DNA of 47,533 nucleotides, taken from RGIG5579 sp045543495. Lineage in GTDB: Bacteria; Bacillota; Clostridia; Oscillospirales; SIG627. The stretch lies in contig JAZQMO010000063.1 of assembly GCA_045543495.1 (NCBI GenBank), positions 1-47,533 on the forward strand, given 5' to 3'. A program made the translations under genes and the position numbers. Below, piece after piece: positions 8,153-15,747 of this stretch. The notes under the pieces are model-generated. The model saw only the letters and a list, made by a program, of their open reading frames with translations. It was not told the DNA's origin and did no database searches. How positions within the stretch are numbered: position 1 is the stretch's first letter; the number at the start of each line of letters is the position of its first letter.

Positions 8153-9567
8153 ATCTTGTCCTCCGCATTATTTAATAGCTGATCCAGCTTTTTATACTGT
8201 TTGTAAGGTGCGGTATAATCGGTACCGCAGGGGGAATAGGTCTTCTTGGTCTGAATGATGCTTCGGCAAGCATCCTCAATGGAAGAGTAGATGCCGCAGC
8301 CCACGCCGGCCATAATGGCACAGCCCAGACAGGCAGATTCCTTTTCCTTCAGGGTGGAAAGGCGCAGACCCGTCACATCGGCCTTGATCTGAGCCCACAG
8401 GGGAGAGCCTGCTCCGCCGCCGGTGATGCGAACCTCGTCGCACTTGGCACCGATGCAGTCCAGATCGTCCTTCAGGGTGAAGGCAACGGCCTCCAGAATG
8501 GCACGGACAAAATGGCCTCTGGTGTGAGACAGGGTGATGCCCCAGAAGGCGCCGCGGGCATCGGGATTGTAAACGGGCATGGTGGAGCCGCACAGGTGGG
8601 GCAGCATGGTAAGACCCTCTGCACCGGGGCCTGCCTTCTCGGCCAATTCATCCAATTCCTTAAAGGAGAAATTCTCTCCGAAATTGTTACGGAACCACTT
8701 GAGCGCCATTCCCGCCGTGGAGGACCACAGAAGGCTGACAAACTTATTGTCAATGGCGTGGAGATGGCAGGGGATCTTGGAGGCGGGATCATAGGCGGGG
8801 ATCTTATCCGTCACCACGCAGATGGCCATGATGGTGCCCGTCATTTCGCTGACGATGTTTTCATCCACCACGCCCACGCCGATGGCGCCTGCGATCTGAT
8901 CCAGCGCACCGGTGATGATATCGATATCACCGAAGGAGCCGACCTTCTCCGCACTTTTGGCGATTCGGGGGAGCATACTGCGGTCTACCCCGATGTAGTC
9001 CAGCATTTCATCCCACCAGTCCTTTTTCACAATGTCCAGATAAATGGAGGAGGACTGAATGGTGGGCTCGGTGACAAACTCACCGCTCAGGGCCCAAAGA
9101 AGCCAATCCTCCAAAAGGAAGACCTTCTTCACCTTGGCCCAGGTCTCGGGCATATTTCTCTTGACCCACAAAAGCTTGCAGCCGGGCCAACCGCCGGTGG
9201 TCTCGGGCTGACCGGTCACGTTGTAGATCTTCTCCTGGCCGAAATGGGCGGCGATCTCATCTGCCTCCTTTACGGCTCGGTTATCCAGCCAAACGATGGC
9301 GGGCATCACGGGGGTGCCCTCCTCATCGGTCAGGATCATGGTTTCGCCCTGAGTATCAATGGAAATGGCATCCACCTTGCAGGTCTTTTGAATTTCATCA
9401 ATGGCCTGACGGGTAATGCGAATGTACTCCATGGCGTCAAACTCCACCAGGTCACCGCGGGTGTCCAAGGTGTAGTCAATGTTGGTTCCTGCCAGACAGT
9501 TGCCCTTTTCATCAAAGCATACTGCTTTCAGGGAGGTCGTGCCTACATCAATTCCTAAAAGGTTCAT
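8140..9567 (-). CDS. FGGY-family carbohydrate kinase (xylulokinase-like)
   Basis: This 475-residue protein is a full-length FGGY kinase, the first gene of its operon. The phosphate-binding start GIDVGTTSLK (Asp 7) and the catalytic Asp 223 in GALDQIAGAIG are present, as is the second nucleotide-binding segment RITGGGAGSPLWAQI. The general look is XylB-like. Kinases of this family phosphorylate ketoses or polyols such as xylulose, fuculose or erythritol, so it would supply the phosphosugar used by the SIS and TIM-family proteins downstream. The ATG has an AAGGAG site; a good promoter lies upstream at 9626-9655. The exact sugar cannot be read from the sequence. Confidence 0.88.
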   Translation of the reverse strand: MNLLGIDVGTTSLKAVCFDEKGNCLAGTNIDYTLDTRGDLVEFDAMEYIRITRQAIDEIQKTCKVDAISIDTQGETMILTDEEGTPVMPAIVWLDNRAVKEADEIAAHFGQEKIYNVTGQPETTGGWPGCKLLWVKRNMPETWAKVKKVFLLEDWLLWALSGEFVTEPTIQSSSIYLDIVKKDWWDEMLDYIGVDRSMLPRIAKSAEKVGSFGDIDIITGALDQIAGAIGVGVVDENIVSEMTGTIMAICVVTDKIPAYDPASKIPCHLHAIDNKFVSLLWSSTAGMALKWFRNNFGENFSFKELDELAEKAGPGAEGLTMLPHLCGSTMPVYNPDARGAFWGITLSHTRGHFVRAILEAVAFTLKDDLDCIGAKCDEVRITGGGAGSPLWAQIKADVTGLRLSTLKEKESACLGCAIMAGVGCGIYSSIEDACRSIIQTKKTYSPCGTDYTAPYKQYKKLDQLLNNAEDKICQK

Positions 9568-9625
9568 TTTTTATCTCCTTGAAGTGGTCGATTGCGGGAA
9601 AAAATCCCAGCCATATCTCTTCATA

Positions 9626-9655
9626 ATTTTACCATAAAATAAGGGATTATGTCAA
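9626..9655 (-). promoter_or_regulatory. Promoter of the sugar operon
   Basis: On the minus strand TTGACA (9655-9650) and TAAAAT (9631-9626) are 18 bases apart, followed by a leader of about 60 bases. A GGGA/TCCC palindrome near 9590-9604 in the leader might be a regulator site. Confidence 0.75.
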
Positions 9656-9768
9656 CAAGCTAACAAAGAAAAACAACCCCTTTTTTCCCCTTTGGGAAGG
9701 CTTTTTTCTTCTTTTTTGAAAGAAAGTAATTTTTTTCACAGGGAAGGGAGAAAAGGAGCCTGCGGGAG

Positions 9769-9797
9769 TTGACGAAATCGTATTTTTTCTTTATAAT
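9769..9797 (+). promoter_or_regulatory. Promoter of the topoisomerase-subunit gene
   Basis: TTGACG (9769-9774), a 17-base spacer and a consensus TATAAT (9792-9797) lie 45 bases before the ATG. It faces away from the sugar operon promoter. Confidence 0.8.
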
Positions 9798-9841
9798 AAA
9801 GTGTTAATAGGGGTACAATACCCAAAACCAAAGGAGAAAGT

Positions 9842-11878
9842 ATGGCAGCGGAAACAAAAAAGAAGAAGACTGCAGAATATAATGACCAAAGCATTCAGAG
9901 CCTGAAGGGTGCCGAGCGTGTCCGTAAGCGCCCGGGTGTCATCTTCGGATCGGACGGGCTGGACGGCTGCGCCCACTCCTTCTTTGAGATCCTCTCCAAC
10001 TCCATTGACGAGGCCCGAGCAGGCTTCGGGAATCAGATCAATGTGAAGGTCACCAAGGATCGGGTCATCACCGTGGAGGACTTCGGCCGAGGGATCCCTC
10101 TGGATTGGAACGAAAAAGAGGGGAGATACAACTGGGAGCTCATTTTCTGCGAGCTTTACGCAGGCGGCAAGTATGACAATGCCAAGGGCGGTGCCTATCA
10201 GTATTCTCTGGGTCTGAACGGTCTGGGTGCCTGCGCCACGCAGTACAGCTCCGAATTTATGGATGTGGAGGTGTTCGGACGGGACACCCACTATCGCATC
10301 AGCTTTCAAAAGGGCGAGGTAGCGGGAGAGCTTCAGAAGGAGCCTTGTAACCGCCGCCGCACGGGTACCGTCATCACCTGGCGCCCCGACCTTGAGGTGT
10401 TCACCGAGATCGGGATCCCCGAGGAATATTTTGTGGATGTGATGAAGCGTCAGGCCGTGGTCAACGGTGGTCTGACCCTGAATTTGAAGTATCAGAGACA
10501 GGACGGAAGTTGGGCAGAGCACTCCTTCGTTTACCCCGAGGGAATTTTGGACTATGTACGCCAGATCGCCCATATTGACGGGGAAAATCAGGCAGTGGAG
10601 GCCGAGGGCAAGGTGGGCACGCTCACCGTTCCCGAATTTTGGCAGGGAGAAAAGCGGGGCAAGGACCGTGAGGACAAGAGCGAATATGACGTTCGCATCG
10701 AGGTAGCCTTCTGCTTCTCCGCCGCCACGCAGAAATTGGAGTATTATCACAATTCCAGCTGGCTGGAGCACGGAGGAAGCCCCGAAAAAGCGGTGAAATC
10801 CAGCTTTTTGAGAGCCATTGACGGATATTTGAAGCAAAGCGGGAAATACAATAAAAACGAGCAAAAGATCAGCTTTCAGGATGTGGAGGACTGCTTGGTT
10901 CTGGTGACCAACTGCTTCTCCAACATTGCCTCCTTCTCGGATCAGACCAAGAAAGAGGTCACCAATAAGTTTATTGCCGAGGCTATGATCGAATTTTTCG
11001 ATGAAAAGCTGGAGATCTATTTTGCGGAAAATCCCACGGATGCCGACCGCATCGCCGCTCAGGTGCTCATTAACAAACGAAGCCGTGAGAGTGCGGAAAG
11101 CGCCAGAGTCAACATCAAAAAGAAGCTTTCGGGCACGGTGGATCTGACCAACCGCATTGAAAAATTTGCCAACTGCCGCACCAAGGATAAGGAAAGAAGA
11201 GAGCTTTACATCGTGGAGGGTGACTCTGCATTGGGAAGCTGTAAATTGGGAAGAGATGCGGAATTTCAGGCCATCATTCCCGTAAGAGGAAAGACCCTGA
11301 ACTGCTTGAAATGCGGGTACGACCGCATTTTCAAGAGCGAGATCATCGTGGATCTTTTGAAGATCATCGGCTGCGGCGTGGAGATCGGCAAGGGCAGCAA
11401 GGAGCTGTCTCAGTTCAATTACGATAATTTGAAGTGGAACAAGATCATCATTTGTACCGATGCCGATGAGGACGGCTATCAGATCCGCACCCTCATTCTC
11501 ACCATGTTCTACCGTCTGCTTCCCACCCTGATCCAAAAGGGCAAGGTGTATATTGCCGAATCGCCCCTTTACGAGATCACCTGCAAGGACGAGATCTTTT
11601 TTGCCTATGACGAAAAGGAGAAGGCCAAGATCCTCTCTAACTTGGGAGATCAGAAATATACCATTCAGCGCTCTAAGGGTCTTGGTGAAAACGAGCCCGA
11701 TATGATGCGCCGTACCACCATGGACCCTGCTACCCGCAGACTTATTCGCATTATGCCCGAGGATGAATTTGCCACCCGTGAAATGTTTGAGATCCTGCTG
11801 GGAGACGATCTGGAGGGCAGAAAACGCTATATTTCCGAAAACGGCCACCTCTATATTGATCTGGCGGACGCGTACTGA
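9842..11878 (+). CDS. Type IIA topoisomerase B-type subunit (GyrB/ParE paralogue)
   Basis: This 678-residue protein has the complete B-subunit build. The GHKL ATPase has Glu 49/Asn 53 in FFEILSNSIDEA, EDFGRGIP near 79-86, and GLNGLGACATQ as the lid. The Toprim domain has the acidic signature VEGDSALG near 457 and DADEDG near 540, and QRSKGLGE precedes the C-terminal end. It binds and hydrolyses ATP and completes the metal site for DNA cleavage, but needs an A-type subunit with the catalytic tyrosine. None is next to it; the following genes are yigZ and an unknown. It is divergent from standard GyrB (for example GSDGLDGCAHSFFE in place of GLHHLVYE-like text), so it is likely a third, Clostridia-type paralogue. 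The AAAGGAG site and promoter are good. Confidence 0.9.
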   Translation: MAAETKKKKTAEYNDQSIQSLKGAERVRKRPGVIFGSDGLDGCAHSFFEILSNSIDEARAGFGNQINVKVTKDRVITVEDFGRGIPLDWNEKEGRYNWELIFCELYAGGKYDNAKGGAYQYSLGLNGLGACATQYSSEFMDVEVFGRDTHYRISFQKGEVAGELQKEPCNRRRTGTVITWRPDLEVFTEIGIPEEYFVDVMKRQAVVNGGLTLNLKYQRQDGSWAEHSFVYPEGILDYVRQIAHIDGENQAVEAEGKVGTLTVPEFWQGEKRGKDREDKSEYDVRIEVAFCFSAATQKLEYYHNSSWLEHGGSPEKAVKSSFLRAIDGYLKQSGKYNKNEQKISFQDVEDCLVLVTNCFSNIASFSDQTKKEVTNKFIAEAMIEFFDEKLEIYFAENPTDADRIAAQVLINKRSRESAESARVNIKKKLSGTVDLTNRIEKFANCRTKDKERRELYIVEGDSALGSCKLGRDAEFQAIIPVRGKTLNCLKCGYDRIFKSEIIVDLLKIIGCGVEIGKGSKELSQFNYDNLKWNKIIICTDADEDGYQIRTLILTMFYRLLPTLIQKGKVYIAESPLYEITCKDEIFFAYDEKEKAKILSNLGDQKYTIQRSKGLGENEPDMMRRTTMDPATRRLIRIMPEDEFATREMFEILLGDDLEGRKRYISENGHLYIDLADAY

Positions 11879-12510
11879 TGGAATCGTACCGCACTGTCCG
11901 CGGCTTTGCCGAGAGCCGCTTTACGGAGAAAAAAAGTGAATTTATCGGCAGGATCCGTCCCTGCGAGAGCTGGGAGGAGGCAAAGGAGTTTGTGGACCGG
12001 ATCCGTCGGGGCGATCCCGAGGCTCGGCACCACGTTTCCGCCTTCATCAACCGAGAGGGCAACATTCAGCGCTTTGATGACGACGGAGAGCCCAAGGGCA
12101 CCGGCGGCATCCCTATGCTGGAGGTGCTGAAAAAGGAGGAGGTCACGGGTGTTTGTGCCGTGGTCACCCGCTATTTCGGCGGGATCCTTCTGGGAGCGGG
12201 GGGACTTGCCCGTGCCTATGCCCGAGGAGCGAGAGATGCGCTTCACGAGGCGGGCGTATGCCTGTTTGTGAAGGTGTTTCGGGTGAAGGCAGAGATCCCG
12301 TATCCCTTGTTTTCCAAGGCAGAATTTGAATTGAATCAGAGAAAATACCGCATTGTAGGAAAGGAATTTGCCGAGGGCGTGATTCTGTCCATGCTGGCAA
12401 CCCCAAAGGAGCGGGAGGAGATAGAATTGATCCTGTCCGATCTGTCAGGCGGCAAGATCAGACTGATCACGGAGGGAGAAACCTTTGCAGAAGAACCGGA
12501 TAAGCCTTGA
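11878..12510 (+). CDS. yigZ: YigZ/IMPACT family protein
   Basis: This 210-residue protein belongs to the YigZ/IMPACT family, the bacterial relatives of a translation regulator; the biochemical role is not settled. Recognisable are KKSEFIGRIRP, then HHVSAFI, the signature FDDDGEPKGTGGIPML, and the stretch RYFGGILLGAGGLARAY. A C-terminal ferredoxin-like domain follows, giving the usual length. Its ATG overlaps the TGA of the preceding gene by one base, so the two are co-transcribed and probably translationally coupled. Confidence 0.92.
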   Translation: MESYRTVRGFAESRFTEKKSEFIGRIRPCESWEEAKEFVDRIRRGDPEARHHVSAFINREGNIQRFDDDGEPKGTGGIPMLEVLKKEEVTGVCAVVTRYFGGILLGAGGLARAYARGARDALHEAGVCLFVKVFRVKAEIPYPLFSKAEFELNQRKYRIVGKEFAEGVILSMLATPKEREEIELILSDLSGGKIRLITEGETFAEEPDKP

Positions 12511-12937
12511 GATCGGCTCCTACCGATTGGAGATCGATCCCGCAAAAACCAAAACGGCCTATGAAAAGGCCGAATTCTGTGCCGATGAGGCAACAAAGCT
12601 CTTTTCTTTTCTGGCCCCCTCGGCCCCGCCCGAGAGCCTTGCCTTTTTAGAGGGCCTCGGCCTTCTTCCCCAAAAGATCCCCAAGGCGCGGCCCCTCTCA
12701 CCGCCGGATGAGGAGGGAAGGGTGCTCTTTCTTTGCACCGCCCGTCTGTGCGGCGTACTCCTTGCGGGAGGGGATACTCGCCCCCGACAGAGCGAGGAGG
12801 AGGCAGGCATCAGTATGGTGTTCGTTTCCCAAAGGGAAGAATTTACCCCCGAAATAGAAAAAATGTTTGAACAAGAGGTGGAGATCCGTTTTGTGATGGA
12901 AGTCCCCTTTGACCCCGCCTTCTTTGAGGGCAAGTAA
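12485..12937 (+). CDS. Protein of unknown function downstream of yigZ
   Basis: I do not recognise this 150-residue protein. The likely start is TTG at 12485, six bases after a GGAGGGAG ribosome site, so it overlaps yigZ by 26 bases in another frame. There is no signal peptide or membrane segment. The middle (VLFLCTARLCGVLLAGGD) looks like a buried beta-strand region and the C-terminal part is acidic. Overlap at the 5' end and a flavodiiron gene 21 bases downstream place it inside an operon. It is supported by ribosome site and context more than by homology. Confidence 0.65.
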   Translation: MQKNRISLEIGSYRLEIDPAKTKTAYEKAEFCADEATKLFSFLAPSAPPESLAFLEGLGLLPQKIPKARPLSPPDEEGRVLFLCTARLCGVLLAGGDTRPRQSEEEAGISMVFVSQREEFTPEIEKMFEQEVEIRFVMEVPFDPAFFEGK

Positions 12938-12958
12938 GTCTTTGATCAGGAGGAAAAG

Positions 12959-14749
12959 ATGAAGATTACCAATGATATTCGCTATGTGGGCGTAAACGAT
13001 CACAATGTGGATCTGTTTGAGGGGCAGTATGTGGTCCCCAACGGAATGAGCTACAATTCCTATGTGATCCTGGATGAAAAGGTGGCAGTTATGGATACGG
13101 TGGACGCCGCCTTCACCCATCAATGGCTGGATCATTTAGAGGAGGCTCTTGCAGGGCGCAAGCCCGATTATCTGGTGGTGCACCACATGGAGCCCGACCA
13201 TTCCGCCAACATTTTCAATTTTGCCAAAACCTTTCCCGAGGCCACCATCGTTTCCTCGGCCAAGGCCTTTCAGATGATGAAAAACTTTTTCGGCACGGAT
13301 TTTGCCGACCGCCGTGTAGTGGTGGGAGAGGGGGATACCCTGTCTCTGGGGAAGCATACCCTCACCTTTGTCACCGCTCCCATGGTGCATTGGCCCGAGG
13401 TCATCGTCAGCTACGATTCCTGCGACAAGGTGCTCTTTTCCGCAGACGGCTTCGGTAAATTCGGTGCCTTGGATGTGGAGGAGGATTGGGCCTGCGAGGC
13501 TCGCCGCTACTACATCGGCATCGTAGGAAAATACGGCCCTCAGGTGCAAAATCTTCTCAAAAAGGCCCAAGGCCTTGATATTTCCATCATTTGTCCCCTC
13601 CACGGCCCTGTTTTGAAGGAAAATTTGGGGTATTATCTGGAGCTTTACCGTACCTGGTCTTCCTACGAGCCCGAGAGCGAGGGGGTTCTGATCGCCTACA
13701 CCTCCGTTTACGGCAACACCAAGAAGGCCGTTTTGGCTCTGGCAGATAAGATCAAGGAAAAGGGCTGTCCCAAGGTGGTGCTTTGCGACCTTGCCCGCTC
13801 CGATATGGCCGAGGCGGTGGAGGATGCCTTCCGCTACAACAAGCTCGTTCTTGCCACCACCACCTACAATGCGGATATCTTCCCCTTTATGAAGGAGTTT
13901 ATCCATCATCTCACCGAGCGCAATTTCCAAAACCGCACGGTAGCCTTCGTGGAAAACGGAAGCTGGGCTCCCTTGGCCGCCAAGGTAATGAAGGAAATGC
14001 TTTCCTCCTGCAAAAATCTGACCTTGGCAGAGAATACCGTTCGTATTCTTTCCGCTATGAATGAGGAAACCAAGGAGCAGATCGACTCTCTTGCCGATGA
14101 AATCTGCCGTGACTGGAAGGAGCAAAGCTCCGATACCGCCAACAAAAACGATCTGACCGCTCTCTTCTGCTTGGGCTACGGCCTTTATGTGGTCACCTCT
14201 CACGACGGCAAGAAGGACAACGGCCTCATCGTCAACACCGTAACGCAGGTGACCAATACCCCCAACCGTGTGGCGGTCACCATCAATAAGGAAAACTATT
14301 CCTACCACGTGATCCGTCAGACAGGGAAAATGAATGTGAACTGCCTGACCGAGGACGCCCCCTTCAAGGTCTTTGAGAAATTCGGCTTTGTCAGCGGGCG
14401 CACCGTGGATAAGTTTGCCGATTGCACCCCCCTGCGTTCCGATAACGGGCTGATCTTCCTGCCTCGTTATATCAATTCCTTCCTGTCCCTGAAGGTGGAG
14501 CAATGCATCGATCTGGATACCCACGCCATGTTCGTTTGCTCCGTGACCGAGGCCAGAGTCCTGTCCGATCGCAAGACGATGACCTATACCTACTATCAGG
14601 ATCACGTGAAGCCCAAGCCTCAGGTGGAGGGAAAGCGCGGCTATGTTTGTAAGATCTGCGGCTTTGTGTATGAGGGCGAGCCTCTTCCCGAGGACTTTGT
14701 TTGCCCCCTGTGCAAGCACGGCGCCGCCGATTTTGAGAAAATTCAATAA
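12959..14749 (+). CDS. Flavodiiron protein fused to flavin reductase and rubredoxin domains
   Basis: This 596-residue cytoplasmic protein reduces O2 to water or NO to N2O. It has four parts. A metallo-beta-lactamase diiron core (about 1-250) shows H-x-E-x-D-H at His 76-His 81, APMVHWPE and CPLHGP. A flavodoxin domain (about 255-395) begins at IAYTSVYGNTK. A flavin-reductase-like domain (about 405-545) contains GLYVVTSHDGKKDNG. A C-terminal rubredoxin has Cys 564, 567, 582 and 585. Such fusions can carry electrons from a reductase module to the diiron site within one chain. AGGAGG precedes the ATG. With the rubredoxin gene just downstream it forms an oxygen/NO defence unit that fits a strict anaerobe. 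Confidence 0.93.
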   Translation: MKITNDIRYVGVNDHNVDLFEGQYVVPNGMSYNSYVILDEKVAVMDTVDAAFTHQWLDHLEEALAGRKPDYLVVHHMEPDHSANIFNFAKTFPEATIVSSAKAFQMMKNFFGTDFADRRVVVGEGDTLSLGKHTLTFVTAPMVHWPEVIVSYDSCDKVLFSADGFGKFGALDVEEDWACEARRYYIGIVGKYGPQVQNLLKKAQGLDISIICPLHGPVLKENLGYYLELYRTWSSYEPESEGVLIAYTSVYGNTKKAVLALADKIKEKGCPKVVLCDLARSDMAEAVEDAFRYNKLVLATTTYNADIFPFMKEFIHHLTERNFQNRTVAFVENGSWAPLAAKVMKEMLSSCKNLTLAENTVRILSAMNEETKEQIDSLADEICRDWKEQSSDTANKNDLTALFCLGYGLYVVTSHDGKKDNGLIVNTVTQVTNTPNRVAVTINKENYSYHVIRQTGKMNVNCLTEDAPFKVFEKFGFVSGRTVDKFADCTPLRSDNGLIFLPRYINSFLSLKVEQCIDLDTHAMFVCSVTEARVLSDRKTMTYTYYQDHVKPKPQVEGKRGYVCKICGFVYEGEPLPEDFVCPLCKHGAADFEKIQ

Positions 14750-14776
14750 AGAACAAAAGAAAAAGGAGAAAAAACA

Positions 14777-14935
14777 ATGAAAAAGTATGTATGCACCGTT
14801 TGCGGATGGGAATATGACGAGACTGAGGGCTACCCCGAGGGGGATATTGCTCCCGGCACCGCCTTTGAGGATCTTCCCGAGGATTTTGCTTGCCCCCTGT
14901 GCGGCGTAGGCAAAGAGGATTTTGAGGAAGCGTAA
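14777..14935 (+). CDS. Rubredoxin
   Basis: This 52-residue protein is a complete rubredoxin. It has the two knuckles CTVCGW (Cys 6, 9) and CPLCGVGKEDF (Cys 39, 42), the YDETEG segment and the central GTAFEDLPEDF motif. It carries single electrons through one iron atom bound by four cysteines. An AAAAGGAG site lies upstream of the ATG and the gap to the flavodiiron gene is 27 bases. It probably feeds electrons to that protein or to other peroxide and oxygen reductases; why a free rubredoxin is needed beside a fused one is not clear. Confidence 0.95.
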   Translation: MKKYVCTVCGWEYDETEGYPEGDIAPGTAFEDLPEDFACPLCGVGKEDFEEA

Positions 14936-14947
14936 AGAGAAAATCAA

Positions 14948-15700
14948 ATGGAAATGGTTTTACTGACAGCCTTGGGCGTTGGCCTTGCCACGGTGTTTGG
15001 CGTGGCCATCGGATTTGTTTTCAAAAATCTGTCCCATCGCTTTTCCGATCTGATCATGGCCTTTGCCGCCGGTGTGATGCTGGCGGCGGCGGTTTTGGGC
15101 TTGGTGCTCCCCTCGGTGGAATACGGCGGCGGAGCAAAGGGCCTTCCCATGACCGTTTTGGGGGTTTTCGCCGGTGCCGTCTGTGTTAACCTGATGGACA
15201 AGGCCGTTCCTCATCTGCACCGCTTGGCGGGGGCAAAGGGGCCCGGGCCCGACGGCAGCGCCAAAAAGGTTCTGCTGTTCGTTTCCGCCATCGCCATACA
15301 TAATCTGCCCGAGGGCATCGCCGCAGGCGTTGGCTTCGGAGCGGGAGACAGCGCCGAGGCACTTCTCATTGCGGGAGGCATTGCCTTGCAGAACATCCCC
15401 GAGGGTATGGTGATCGTGGGCCCGATGCTGGCCACGGGAATGACCCCGAAGAAAACCTTTCTTCTCGCTTCCCTGACGGGGCTTGTGGAGGTGATCGGTG
15501 CCCTTGTGGGCTACTTTGCGGTGAGTGTTTCCGCAGCGATCCTTCCCTTTGCGCTGGCCTTTGCGGGCGGCACGATGCTGTATGTCATCAGCCACGAAAT
15601 GATCCCCGAGACCCATCACGAGGGCAGTCAGAAGGGAAGCACCTATTCTCTTCTGGTGGGCTTTTGCCTGATGCTGGTTTCCGATGTGTTGCTGGGATAA
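14948..15700 (+). CDS. ZIP family metal transporter
   Basis: This 250-residue membrane protein belongs to the ZIP family (ZupT/GufA-like), which imports zinc, iron or manganese. About eight membrane segments can be seen. The metal-binding motifs HNLPEGIAAG and QNIPEGMVIV lie in consecutive helices, as required for the binuclear site, and ISHEMIPETHHEG near the end is also typical. It starts 12 bases after the rubredoxin gene; the iron demand of the flavodiiron and rubredoxin proteins makes iron import an attractive role, but the metal cannot be told from sequence. Confidence 0.9.
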   Translation: MEMVLLTALGVGLATVFGVAIGFVFKNLSHRFSDLIMAFAAGVMLAAAVLGLVLPSVEYGGGAKGLPMTVLGVFAGAVCVNLMDKAVPHLHRLAGAKGPGPDGSAKKVLLFVSAIAIHNLPEGIAAGVGFGAGDSAEALLIAGGIALQNIPEGMVIVGPMLATGMTPKKTFLLASLTGLVEVIGALVGYFAVSVSAAILPFALAFAGGTMLYVISHEMIPETHHEGSQKGSTYSLLVGFCLMLVSDVLLG

Positions 15701-15710
15701 AAAAACGAAA

Positions 15711-15747
15711 AAAGATCCGATGAGCCTTGGTTCATCGGATCTTTTTT
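15711..15747. terminator. Bidirectional terminator between the ZIP gene and the carboxypeptidase
   Basis: AAAGATCCGATGA (15711-15723) pairs with TCATCGGATCTTT (15732-15744), with A and T tracts on each side. It serves two converging transcripts. Confidence 0.9.

Noticed and set aside
9791..11848. A 685-codon open frame on the minus strand opposite the topoisomerase-subunit gene
   Set aside because: The plus strand has all GHKL and Toprim motifs; the antisense frame is low in recognisable motifs and arises from codon bias.
13136..14947. A 603-codon minus-strand frame opposite the flavodiiron and rubredoxin genes
   Set aside because: It crosses two certain genes and is a by-product of GC-rich third positions.
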